Shown here: positions 23,369 to 32,518 of the stretch, piece by piece
Numbering within the stretch: position 1 is the stretch's first letter
Layout of the letters: each line of letters begins with the position of its first letter
Origin: Doryteuthis pealeii
Lineage: Eukaryota; Mollusca; Cephalopoda; Myopsida; Loliginidae
Length of the DNA stretch: 64,000 nt
Direction: 5' to 3'
Assembly (NCBI GenBank): GCA_023376005.1
Contig: CM042160.1
Coordinates: 84,743,229 to 84,807,228, forward strand
Program-made: the position numbers and the translations under genes
The notes under the pieces: generated by a model
What the model was told of the DNA's origin: nothing
The model's database searches: none
Seen by the model: only the letters and a program-made list of their open reading frames with translations

Positions 23369-23970
23369 GTAGCATCAAGAAGAATATCAACGGTAACAGC
23401 TCCCGTAGCGGTTGCCTGACACAGGGCATTATAAATATAAACGTCCGTGAAGACGAACATAGAGATCCGAACATAGGACCGGGCCTTAGTAATACTTTCA
23501 CAAATTAAATCCTGAATATGGGGCAGGCCATCACAAAGTGGTGGTTGAAAAAGCACATAGACAGGTTGTTTAGTGAAGATGGTGCCGTCTCCAGACATGT
23601 CCGTTCCGACCACATTGCTGGCATCGGTAGAATCCTGTGCATCTTCTTTGCTGCTGTTATCCGTCTTAGATTCCGTGGTGGTCGTTGAAGAAGCATCGAC
23701 ATTGTCACTATTGTCGCCGCTTCCTTGATCTTCACCACTGCTGCTACTCGCAGGGGCTGGTTTCTTGTTGACCAAGCGACTTGTCTTAAGAATAAACTCT
23801 TTCCTCTCGCTGGACGAGATGCGACCCTGGTCCTGAAAGTATCTCTCTTCCTCGTCGTTGAGGAAGAAGTGAATGTCGTTTGATTCGACATATTCGCAGT
23901 AGGAATCGAGGCCCTCGTTGGCCAAGATGAACACGGCTTCGTATTGCAGCGGCAACGTGCTGTCCGCCAT
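23365..23970 (-). CDS. FAM83-like (DUF1669) protein, first coding exon
   Basis: The reading frame runs 202 codons from ATG at 23970 and ends at codon Gln202 with the consensus donor CAG|GTAAGA, phase 0. The chosen start has a strong context (ACAATGG); an upstream in-frame ATG at 24024 would add 18 residues. Residues 8-46 (LQYEAVF...FFLNDEEERYF) resemble the FAM83 N-terminus. Residues 71-133 are a Ser/Thr/Asp-rich linker. Residues 134-199 (YVLFQPP, then a region with MFVFTDVYIY and VDILLD) resemble the start of the pseudo-phospholipase D DUF1669 domain. Vertebrate FAM83 proteins use this domain to bind casein kinase 1; that role is inferred, not shown here. The downstream exons, with the rest of the domain, are not seen. 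A generic phospholipase-D-like protein is the alternative. Confidence 0.72.
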
Positions 23971-24029
23971 TGTTGTTTGGTTTTTCTCAACTGCTTCTCT
24001 CTTCACTCGCGCGCACCCACTCACTCTCT

Positions 24030-25452
24030 CTATTTATCAATCAATCTAACTTTCTATGCTCCTCACTCTCACTTGAGCTATCACGCTTTCTCTCTCTAGC
24101 GACTGCTGCTGCTGATTATGGCTGGGTCTTTATATTTTTCTTTTGCGGCTTTTATGTCTGGAATGGTTCCCTGTCCCGGAGCGTAGCTAGGGTTTGGTTA
24201 CTTGTCCTCGTGTCACTGACGTAGCTTTTGATCTTTTTTTTTTCATCCATTCATTCATTCATTCATTCGTTCGTTCCTTTAATGTTCTTTATTATTAAAG
24301 TCTTTCATTTTTCTTTTTTCTGGTGATAATGTCTCTTAACTGTCAAATTGCTACTTAAATGGTTCCCTGTCTCATATAGCTATGTTTTTGTAACTAAATC
24401 AAAACCATATTCATTCATTCTTTCTTTCTGTCATCTTCTTTCTTAAAATCCACTTTAAAAAATGCTTATGATTCTTTCTATGTTTCCATCTTTCTCAACT
24501 TTAATAGTCAGTCTTATTCTTTCTTTCCTTCTCTTTCTTTTACTTTCTTTCTTTCTTTCTTTACCGTTAAGTTCAATGACGACATCTGCTCAACTCGATG
24601 CTTATATTGGTTACCTGTCCTATTGGCGCTTCTTTCTTTACAAAATCCAAACCCTGACAACGATTCCCTGCCTCTCAAAACAGCTATGTTTGGTTATGTT
24701 TTCGCTTTTATTTTCCTTTCTATTTTTATTCAACGACATGTTTAGTTGTTCCGACTTTCTTTATGTTTTGTTATTTACACTAACCTATAATCATCTCGTT
24801 TATTTACTTCGTTGCATTTTTATTTCTTTTCGTATTTCTTTTTTTCTTTTCTTTCAGCGATGGTTCACTGTCTCTGCGTGCTGCTGCATTCTTTTGTTCC
24901 TTCACTTCCCAGGAATGGTTCCCTGTCTTATTGATGGCTGTACTTGTGTTTGCTCACTTGTCATTCCTGCCTCCCAATTCCACCCTCTCTTTGTCTCTTT
25001 CTCTGTCTCTCTTTCTTTTCTTTTCTTTTTTTTTTTTTGTATTTAGAAAACGGTTCCCTGTCTTACTTGGGGCTATGTTTGGTTATGACAGATACACGTG
25101 CTTCTATTGCCTTTTTTAACTGTTTTTTTTTATTAATTGAAGAAAAATAAAATTAAAGAATTGTTTTTTGTTTTGTTTTGTTTATTTTACTTTATCTTAT
25201 TTTATTTTTCTTAGCCTCGATCTAGTCTGTTGTGCATTTATTTACCTTTCGTTTCAATGAGTCAAATATATATTAAAAATGCATTGTGAAAAGCCAAATG
25301 AATGGTTCTGTCTATCTCACACACCATGATTTAATAATGGCAAAAATCCTTGTATTTCAACCGTCTGTCTGCAGATGTTTGCCTATCATGCTGCAATAGC
25401 CCTGTCATTCCGAAGGCTTTTCCGTACGCGTGTGCCCCTCCCACCAACCGTC

Positions 25453-25502
<50 letters not shown>

Positions 25503-25636
25503 AGTTTCCCTTATTCTATTTAAGTCTATATTCACATTCTTTCTCACTTTCACATTCTGTCTCTGTCTCTGTCTCGTCTCTCTCTGTCTCTCTCTCTCTC
25601 TCTCTCTTTCGCTTCAGCTTTCCCTTTTTATTATTC

Positions 25637-25722
<86 letters not shown>

Positions 25723-25768
25723 TAACACTTCTCAAAAGTATTTGAACAGATAGACAATTTCCTAACCC

Positions 25769-25838
<70 letters not shown>

Positions 25839-26080
25839 ACACACACACACCTTAGTTTCCCTCTCTGTAACTTTATTTGCAGTATCATATTTAGCACTTT
25901 CTCTTTCTGTTTCCCCCTCGGGCCAATTCTCTCTCGTCTACGAGTCGTTAGAATTCAATTATTGTTACATGTTCATTTGGGCTCTATTTGTCAATGAAAA
26001 CGGTTCCCTGCCTTTCCGTATCTTTCTTTAATACTCTATGTTTCACGCCTCCTTTCTCTTCAAAAAAGAAGGGCTAACAA
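24030..26080. repeat. CT/TTCC-rich upstream flank with recurring GGTTCCCTGTCT motif
   Basis: This lies 5' of the FAM83-like exon. It contains (ATTC)n near 24246-24278, TTTC tracts, (GTCT)n at 25451-25487, (CT)n at 25641-25710 and 25770-25838, and short (CA)n. A motif close to GGTTCCCTGTCTTA recurs at about 24164, 24361, 24661, 24861, 24917, 25052 and 26002. The poly-Ser/Leu and poly-Arg/Glu frames here are simple-repeat artefacts. Confidence 0.75.
25631..25722. repeat. (CT)n(CA)n microsatellite
   Basis: Roughly 35 CT units followed by several CA units; a second similar (CT)n(CA)n block lies at 25770-25850. Confidence 0.95.
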
Positions 26081-26289
26081 CGTAAGGCCTAGGCATGTAT
26101 ACTTTCTGCCTTCTCTACAAGATGCCTAACAGGCAGCAAAAGAGCAGGCTTGTTCGATATAATTATCTTAGGGCAAAACACTGACAAACGAAGCTTGGGA
26201 AGGCACTGATGTTAGAACGAGACTCACCGTCCCGACAACAGGGATTTTACTTTCTTCTTCCGCCCCATCGTAATGTGGTAAAATGTGAA

Positions 26290-26525
26290 GTCGTCGGGGT
26301 GGTCTAAAGTCAGTAACAGCCCGACAGTGAGGGAGTCTATCTCCTTTTCACTAGCGCTAGACCGAGGAAATTGTTTTGGCGTCTGAAGTGGAGCGCCCTT
26401 CCTACCATCAGCTCTTCACTTTACCGCACAGATCCCTGTGCTACTCATACGCTGAGTTGGCGAGGGCCGGTATCGAACCAGGAACCTTGTGGTTACCGGT
26501 CGGACGCTCTACCGACTGAGCTAAA
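26290..26525 (-). repeat. SINE-A, full length
   Basis: Antisense copy from AAGTCGTCGGGGTGGTCTAA to the complement of the A box (CTACCGACTGAGCTAAATA). Well preserved. Confidence 0.9.
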
Positions 26526-26670
26526 TAGTAATGTAATGGTTAGCAAACTAGTCTCGCAGGACCATCACTGCTGGATAGCGATTTAGATCCTCGCTTGATG
26601 CTCCATATTAGCGACCTTGTGTCACATCCTACTCGTGGCGAATGGGTTAGGTAAATAAATACGTACTTTC
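26526..26670 (+). repeat. SINE-B
   Basis: A second tRNA-derived family: head TAATGTAATGGTTAGCAAAC, loop CTAGTCTCGCAGGACCATCA, B-box-like GATTTAGATCCTCGC, then GCGACCTTGTGTCACATCCT and TACTCGTGGCGAATGGGTTA. It abuts the previous SINE-A. Its 3' part is shared with SINE-C. Confidence 0.8.
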
Positions 26671-27110
26671 TTCTTTGTATAGTCTAAGTTAGGGAGTAAA
26701 AAAAGAAGCGAAAAACTCACGAAACTAACTAATATTGGAAATTCCATAGATAATTATTTCCCCCTGCCGCTAGGGGGTGAATCGCCAACATCGTATGTTG
26801 GCGCCAAAAACCAAATTTCGCTACTTATTGCAAGCAGTTACTGGAGGAGAGACGCACAAACTAAAAGCTCTCATCACCATTACTCCAAGAACTCTGCTCA
26901 ACTCACAGATAAGTCTCGTAGCAAATACCAATAAAATTTGCAAAAACATTTATGTAATTTTTTCTCAATACAAGTGTCTGCATTTACTTTCATGTTTGTT
27001 CCTTCTTTGTCCAACAATTTGCCTACAACTACGGAGAAATAAGAGCTCCTTCGAAACCCGTAAATACTCTTACTAAAATGTGTCAAGTTTTTAATAATTT
27101 ATCATATTTG
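26671..27110. other. Unassigned AT-rich sequence
   Basis: The 99-codon frame at 26777-27076 has no recognisable domain and its composition matches surrounding DNA, so it is not called. A short segment (CCCCTGCCGCTAGGGGGTGA, then CGCCAACATCGTATGTTGGC) resembles 35482-35530 and 49255-49310, a small dispersed repeat. Confidence 0.5.
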
Positions 27111-27114
27111 CTCA

Positions 27115-27340
27115 AAGAGAAAGCAGACCATAATTAGTGAATACGGTTCTCACTGGGTGCCCCATATTTGTTTGTCTTTTGCCAAACTGAGCTAAGCTTC
27201 CTCTGAATTTTTTAGATGAGGCTTGATGATTTGTATCATTTGGATTATTCGGACTATTGTCCTCATCTTCATTGTTATCTACAGATCGTTTCGTCCGATG
27301 TGACACTCGACCTTCTTCAGGAATTTCTTGTCAATGACGT
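27115..27340 (-). repeat. SINE-B scrap followed by CTGAAGAAGG-module repeat
   Basis: 27120-27205 has GGTTCTCACTGGGTGCCCCA as in SINE-B. 27210-27330 is the module also seen at 20812-20990: GATGAGGCTTGATGATTTG, GGATTATTCGGACTATTGTC, then the complement of TTCCTGAAGAAGGTCGAGTG... GGACGAAACGATC. Confidence 0.7.
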
Positions 27341-27384
27341 CAAAGATAACTAGTTAAGGTACATTTTTGTATCATCCATTGTCT

Positions 27385-27660
27385 CTGCCTTTTGGCCGGG
27401 GGTCCAGTGGCTTCGGCCCTGGACCGTAGAAGTTAACAACATTGATTCCAGTGGCGGGGGGGCATCCCCCACAGGTAACACCTGCCCCCTCGATGTAAAC
27501 GGACAGGGCTGGATTTATTGCCTGGTGCCTGAGGCGCCCTCTTGAGGGGGAATGCCGACGGGATTAACGTATATTTTTGGCACCCGCCTCCAATGAGTTT
27601 TGAGTTGTGGATAGTCCCACATTAATAAGGCCTTGTGCCTGACCCGTATACGTGGTAAAT
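27385..27660 (-). repeat. Interspersed repeat R6, copy 2
   Basis: Reverse-orientation partner of 6130-6400, sharing AACACCTGCCCCCTCGATG, GCCTCTTGAGGGGGAATGCC-like and AATAAGGCCTTGTGCCTG. GC-richer than its surroundings. Confidence 0.75.
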
Positions 27661-27788
27661 ACCATCCATTTTCATCAAAATTGATCATTTGTATAAAATA
27701 AAAACATAAAAACTGTCACGTATTTTTAAATAAATACGACGGAGTTCCGAAAATAAAAACAATCAATACATTATTAAACAAGGTAAAG

Positions 27789-28066
27789 AAGAACAATTTC
27801 CTCGTAAATTCCTACCATAAAATAAACTGAACCCTCATTTTATGTCCGTGTTTTTGCAATAAATGTTTGTTTTGTTTTTTTGCACCCGTTATTTTACAAT
27901 ACTAAATATATTTCTTGATTCTTTATTCTTTAACAAATAAAAAATATATATTTAGTATTGTAAAATAACGGGTGCAAGAAAAATAAAACCTTTATTGCAA
28001 AAACACGGACATAAAATGAGGGTTCAGTTTATTTTATGGTAGAAAATTACGAGGAAATTGTTCTTT
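27789..28066. repeat. Near-perfect palindrome, ~118-bp arms
   Basis: Left arm 27789-27910 (GAACAATTTCCTCGTAAATT... GTTATTTTACAATACTAAAT) and right arm 27951-28066 are reverse complements with very few differences, around a ~40-bp AT-rich loop. No coding sequence or hammerhead core is seen at the axis. Confidence 0.88.
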
Positions 28067-28284
28067 TATACCTTAAAAAATACACATGAAAAAATAAAAA
28101 TATTTAGATATTCTTTTTTATTTTAATTCAAAACAAATGTCACAAAAACAATCAAGACATTAAACAAACTAGTAGCATTGGTCAGATTTTGAGCAATCAC
28201 CGCTTAGCGATTTTTAGGGCAGGACGTATATATGCGATAATACACCATTTTTCTTGTTAATTCGTCATGAATTGTTTTTGCATA

Positions 28285-28960
28285 TAAGAGGGTTATCCCA
28301 AAGATAAGGTCTCCAAAATATTTAGAAATCACAGAAACGTCTATTGTTTACTGTCAATGATGTTTACATCATTTTGAATTCTGAACATGTATCTATTTTA
28401 TTTATTTTTTATTTTTTTTTTTTATAATCGCCATTTCGGTCGATGTATTTTTCTAGGCGCTGTGGTAGTGTTTGTATACCCATGTCTTACCAGCTCACCG
28501 CCATGTTGTTGAAGAAGCGTTGGACCACATCGTTGTTACAAACTCCCTACACCACTTGCGGATATTTTTGACATCCATGCATGACTCGCCGTACACTTCT
28601 GTTAATTGGCGATGCATTTCAATCGGTTTAATGCCTTTTGTGTTCAAAAATCGAATAACTGCGCGAACTTTACACTTGGCGGTAGTGTTAATCGGGAGCT
28701 CCATCAGAAACGACTGGCAAGTCGAAACTGGGCGTGGAAACGATGCGCACACTGGACCAGGTACAGGCGCATGCACAGTATTGCCAATAGCCACACGAAC
28801 AGTTTCCCTGCGTCCCCAGCGCTTTGGAGTCCTGACTTTTGGAGTTATATCCACACGAGGATATATCATACTACATACAGGTCTACGCTACAAAGTGTCC
28901 GGGTTTGTTCCATCTTAATGTTACAGTTTATGTGGTAGCATAAATTATTGACTGACCCTG
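28285..28960 (-). mobile_element. mariner-family transposon, internally deleted
   Basis: The plus-strand left edge carries GAGGGTTATCCCAAAGATAA then GGTCTCC, in the style of mariner ends; the right edge near 28945-28960 is GACTGACCCTGTAG. Between them lies a transposase gene reduced to its two extremities (see 28421-28704). The two ends do not match each other well, so the limits are provisional. Confidence 0.55.
28421..28704 (-). pseudogene. mariner transposase with N-terminus joined to C-terminus
   Basis: From an ATG at 28704, KCKVRAVIRFLNTKGIKPIE and MHRQLTEVYGESCMDVKNIR match the helix-turn-helix of mariner transposases. Right after RKWCREF the frame shifts and the peptide becomes DVVQRFFNNM, then QTLPQRLEKYIDRNGDYKK, which resembles the extreme C-terminus. 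The whole catalytic DDD core is missing. It cannot be active; it may have been mobilised in trans. Confidence 0.75.
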
Positions 28961-28969
28961 TAGCGATAA

Positions 28970-29256
28970 TTCAAGGGGCCATTGGTTTTCAGATCAGGGA
29001 GTGGAAAACTACCAGGAAGGTTATAGTTCTCTGACTCCCAGAGGCGCGAATCTCGCATGTCATGTGATTAGTTAGTTAGAGAATCAGTTTCAACCTGATT
29101 TTGGAGCAGAGAGCATTTGCCTCTTTCTGTTGGGGTTGGATCTCACCAGCGCGGCGAATAAGGATGGGCTAGAAATAAAATCTTGACCAAGGAAAAAAAA
29201 AGTCTTGTGAGTTAATTAATTTCATGACTAAAAACTAGCCCAGGAAAAAGAAACCC
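28970..29256. other. Interior of LTR element or flanking sequence, unassigned
   Basis: 29090-29160 contains AGAGCATTTGCCTCTTTCTG and GGTTGGATCTCACCAGCGCG, tRNA/SINE-like in style but not matched to the other families. No frame is supported. Confidence 0.45.
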
Positions 29257-29401
29257 TTAGAAAAAGGAGAAGCATTTAGAAGAATTGACAAGATGACAGC
29301 CAGACAAGAAGTTGGCAGAGGTGGTAAAGAGGAAATGAAGTAACAAGTAAGTCTCAACTGTGAAATGTCTGTAAGTATTAAAGCCTTCACAAAACGTTTT
29401 C

Positions 29402-29419
29402 ATCACGTCGGGGTCACCA
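29402..29419 (-). other. Primer binding site of tRNA-Trp type
   Basis: On the minus strand the 18 bases TGGTGACCCCGACGTGAT lie two bases downstream of an LTR end. This is the sequence complementary to the 3' end of tRNA-Trp, the primer site class known from avian retroviruses and used here by an LTR retrotransposon. It fixes the element's orientation as minus. Confidence 0.8.
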
Positions 29420-29421
29420 GT

Positions 29422-29637
29422 TGTAAGATTCAAAGTGATAATACTTGAGGATAAAACTCCGACAAAGGTTGATAGACAAAACATTTTATATACAGCACAG
29501 AATAAACGGGGTACATAATACATAGAGGTGTACATGAACATACATACATTAGTAATACAAAGTTACATGTAAAAGGATAAACATAAAAGCAACAGACATG
29601 AGATTAGGAATAGTCCATGCTGTATGAATCACTTACA
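29422..29637 (-). mobile_element. 5' LTR (216 bp) of an LTR retrotransposon
   Basis: Read on the minus strand it starts TGTAAGTGATTC and ends GAATCTTACA, a short inverted terminal repeat with TG...CA ends. A TATA-like CTGTATATAAAATG lies inside it. It is followed after AC by the primer site. Interior sequence towards lower coordinates gives about 45 codons open before a stop; no gag or pol is recognised. A matching 3' LTR was not found, so the element is broken. Confidence 0.75.
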
Positions 29638-29900
29638 GTAATGTAAGGGGGGCAACAAAGCCCTAACAAGAGGTGGGTAGACCAGAGTCTAACCCATAGT
29701 ATCTCGTAGGTCGAGCAGCGGCAAAGAGCGAGAGACGTTCAAATCAGCCGCTTAGATATCAAAGGCCCCTAGCGGGAACCAGCGAAACTAAACGGGCAGA
29801 CAACTCCCCAGGCAAATCCGAAAATAACGCCTACATGCCTCTCTATCACTGAGAACTCTCTGAACTAATTATCTATTGTATACCCAACGATTTTTAATCT
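29638..29900. other. Unassigned sequence upstream of the LTR
   Basis: Moderately GC-rich (GGTCGAGCAGCGGCAAAGAG, CCCCTAGCGGGAACCAGCG). It could be unrelated flank or an alternative, longer LTR. No repeat partner was found in the window. Confidence 0.4.
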
Positions 29901-29909
29901 ATCTATACA

Positions 29910-30305
29910 TATATAAAGGGCAGTTGGTGTGTATGTATGTCCGGAGGAAAATATGAAAATAAAACAAGTAACGACTAAGTAAATATATATACACATTCAC
30001 TATCACCAGATCTTGGTTTTTGAGTAGAAATGATAAAGTTTTGATTTATATTCGTGAAGATAATTAAAAAATAAAATTTAAATAACAGAATGGAATTTTT
30101 TTTGCCTTTAGTATTTTAAATAGGAGACATTACTTTTTTTAATTTTCAGAGTGGCTGGATCAACGCAAGGTCTTTTTTTTTTACATAGGGGTTTTAATGG
30201 GGCACCCTGTGAGGATCCAACTTGTAAATCAACAATAATGGATCTGTGAGACTACCTTTTTACATCTTCTCACTACCCAGGGGATGCTGGGTAGCCACTT
30301 CTAGT
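29910..30305 (+). repeat. Third copy of the ~400-bp repeat of 2865-3680
   Basis: It starts AAAGGGCAGTTGGTGTGTAT and ends GCTGGGTAGCCACTTCTAG, with the same intermediate blocks (GTATTTTAAATAGGAGACAT, GTGAGGATCCAACTTG). Confidence 0.78.
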
Positions 30306-30449
30306 GAGGTATATAACATTAACTAAAAATGCGAGTGTCAAGTTGTTGATTCCAAAAACGATGCAAATACAACCATTAGTCTTCGAGATCATAGCTCGTC
30401 TGCTACAAAAGACTAATACAAGTAAAAAAAAAAATAATGTGGTAAAACT

Positions 30450-30670
30450 CAGTACCCGTCTATAAGTCGATCTCGTGTATAGGTCGACTTTTGATTTATG
30501 TTCACAAAATGATTAATTTACATAATCATTTTTTTTAAACCCAGGTATTGCTTCAAATCGTATTTATATTGTTTGAATAATTTAACTCTTAAAATCATTT
30601 TTCGTCGACAACAATTTTTTTAGGGTGTGGGCTAAAAATCAGGTCTTCAAAATTCGACCTATATATATAT
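30450..30670. repeat. Possible small DNA transposon with CAGT...GTCGA ends
   Basis: The left side reads CAGTACCCGTCTATAAGTCG then GTGTATAGGTCGAC; the right side has AAATTCGACCTATATAT, partly complementary. CAGT starts are common in pogo-like elements. The right end is blurred by an (AT)n tract, so limits and family are uncertain. Confidence 0.4.
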
Positions 30671-30715
30671 ATATATTGTAAACACGGTATGTTTGGAATG
30701 GCTTTTTTGCCGACA

Positions 30716-31035
30716 ATTTTTGGGAGAATATGTGCTTAATTGGAGTCGTACCTAATTTTGAAAATTAATTAATTAATAATGAATTAGGCGGGAATGCCTA
30801 TTTAAATGTATGGCTAAACAAATCGAGAAAAATCAATCTCTGTATGTACATTTCGGCCTTCCTATCTATAGCTCTGCTGATGAGGCCTAATAGGCCGAAA
30901 TGTACATACAGAGATTGATTTTTCTCGATTTGTTTAGCCATACATTTAAATAGGCATTCCCGCCTAATTCATTATTAATTAATTAATTTTCAAAATTAGG
31001 TACGACTCCAATTAAGCACATATTCTCCCAAAAAT
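30716..31035. repeat. Perfect palindrome with 143-bp arms
   Basis: Arms 30716-30858 and 30893-31035 appear exactly complementary by eye, around a 34-bp centre. A diverged copy lies at 46575-46755 without the central hammerhead. The right arm begins within stem II of the ribozyme at 30872-30913. Probably an inverted terminal unit of a Penelope-like or related retroelement. Confidence 0.92.
30872..30913 (+). ncRNA. Hammerhead ribozyme, minimal type I
   Basis: All conserved positions are present. Stem I is CTCTG (30872-30876) with CAGAG (30909-30913). The CTGATGA box is 30877-30883. Stem II is GGCC (30884-30887), loop TAATA, GGCC (30893-30896). GAAA is 30897-30900. The very short stem III is within TGTACA (30901-30906). 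U16.1 is 30907 and A17 is 30908, giving cleavage between 30908 and 30909. Such short stem III forms are typical of hammerheads in Penelope-like elements, which may act as dimers. Activity is inferred. Confidence 0.82.
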
Positions 31036-31049
31036 ATATATATATATGA

Positions 31050-31163
31050 ATCCAACTACTCTCCCTCCAGCTATGGGTAAATAGTAGGGCAAACTGGGCT
31101 CTTTAACCTTGGTTGGGCAACCAGTCTTGGAGAAAGAAAATTCTGTTAAACTTCACTTAAGGA

Positions 31164-31165
<2 letters not shown>
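31050..31165 (+). repeat. SINE-C body fragment
   Basis: CTCCCTCCAGCTATGGGTAA, AGTAGGGCAAACTGGGCTCT and GGCAACCAGTCTTGGAGAAA follow the order of 61690-61770. It ends at the (GT)n tract 31170-31221. Confidence 0.75.

Positions 31166-31167
<2 letters not shown>

Positions 31168-31221
<54 letters not shown>
31168..31221. repeat. (GT)n microsatellite
   Basis: About 25 GT units. Poly-CV and poly-TH frames across it are artefacts. Confidence 0.95.
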
Positions 31222-31223
<2 letters not shown>

Positions 31224-31699
31224 AATACATATATACATCTCCTTACATTCGTATATACACACACGTACATATCCACATATTTGTGTGTATTTGTGTATAT
31301 ATAGATATGGGTGTGGAGATATACGGTGGTAGTTGAGACATCTGTACACAGACTCTCAAATGAAATACACAGGACATAGATAAACAATACATAAATAAAT
31401 AAATAGATATTAACTACAAGGCTAGCCAGATTCTTGAGACTCATGTCACCAAGTAAACAATAAAAATAGTAGAATAAGGAAAAAAAAACATTGAATTTTA
31501 AAACCTTCACAAAATGTTTATAAAGGCAAGTAACTATAAGGACAAATATATTTCTTCTCCAAAGAAATAGAATTCCCCATAAAACAAGAAAGAAGAAATA
31601 TCCCTTCAACAAATGACCACCTGTGGAATTTGGTTTTGGATTCTGTTTTTGATATTATTTGTGGTTGGGTTTTTTTTGGTTATATTGAGTTCTCATGTA

Positions 31700-31960
31700 T
31701 TTCTTTGTAATTAATTTGTTATATTTCAACTCCCAACCTAATTTTATCAGTCAACCTAGGGAATTAATCACCTAACATATACCCTATCCCAGCTCCTCCT
31801 ACCCTCCCAAAATAAGACACTCCCCCCACCCCAATTGATAGATTTAAACCATTGTTTCTTGGGAAGTTTTGTAGTAATATCCATGACTTTACTCATACCT
31901 GAAGCGGTTGAAATAAATTATTGTAATGAAGCAAATTTAAAGTTTTTTTCCTTCATTAAA

Positions 31961-31965
<5 letters not shown>
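31700..31965 (+). repeat. Direct repeat D31, copy 1
   Basis: It matches 32805-33080 in order: CACCTAACATATACCCTATC, CTCCTACCCTCCCAAAATAA, ATTGATAGATTTAAACCATT, GAAATAAATTATTGTAATGA, AAGTTTTTTTCCTTCATT. A (GT)n(AT)n tract at 31964-32039 follows directly, abutting the RING exon. Confidence 0.8.

Positions 31966-32040
<75 letters not shown>
31964..32040. repeat. (GT)n(AT)n tract abutting the RING exon (range 31964-32039)
   Basis: A compound microsatellite joins repeat D31 copy 1 to the RING codons. It supplies the poly-IY and poly-TH residues at the end of the open frame, which should not be taken as protein. Confidence 0.85.
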
Positions 32041-32041
<1 letters not shown>

Positions 32042-32292
32042 CCATCTTCCAAACACATATCGCATTTCCATGAGTTCAATTCCATTTGTCGACTTTTTAA
32101 AGAATTCAACAAAAATGGTAACAGGGTCAATTGGTCAGTTTTAAAGGATTCGTCACATTGTGGACATTGACCAATTCCACTTATACAACTCTCACAAAAA
32201 GAATGGAGACATGGTAACGTCTTCGAGTTGAAGTTCAAATCATTTTCACATGTTGAACATTTCAACAGACGTTCATCTTCGTTTGTAGCCAT
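32039..32292 (-). CDS. RING-finger (TRIM-like) exon, truncated
   Basis: From ATG at 32292 the frame encodes 85 residues of unique sequence. A canonical C3HC4 RING is complete: Cys12, Cys15, Cys28, His30, Cys33, Cys36, Cys43, Cys46. A leucine-rich linker (LTLLPFLLNSLKSRQ) follows and Cys77-x2-Cys80 (WKCDMCLEDGN) looks like the start of a B-box, the arrangement of TRIM-type E3 ubiquitin ligases. After Asn85 the frame enters an (AT)n/(GT)n tract. No GT donor is evident at the boundary, so this is either an exon broken by a repeat insertion or a decaying gene copy. Cys spacing and codons are otherwise intact. Confidence 0.72.
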
Positions 32293-32399
32293 TTTTCTTT
32301 TCTTTTATAAAATTTCAACTGATTGTTCTGTTTTCTTCAATTTGTTTGAGTCAAAAATTAAAAAAGAAATTTTTTAAAATTAAATAATGTGTTTTTTAT

Positions 32400-32468
32400 C
32401 AAGCAAAGTGATGCTCTGTCGGAAGAGCAAATACACTTGTTACTTGTTTGCAAAACGATTGTGAACTC

Positions 32469-32518
<50 letters not shown>

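Noticed and set aside
24462..25897. Open frames of 60-194 codons rich in Leu, Ser or Arg-Glu
   Set aside because: They are CT- and TTTC-rich simple repeats upstream of the FAM83-like exon, without domains.
28472..28938. 148-codon plus-strand frame
   Set aside because: It is antisense to the mariner remnant, whose minus-strand peptides match a known domain.
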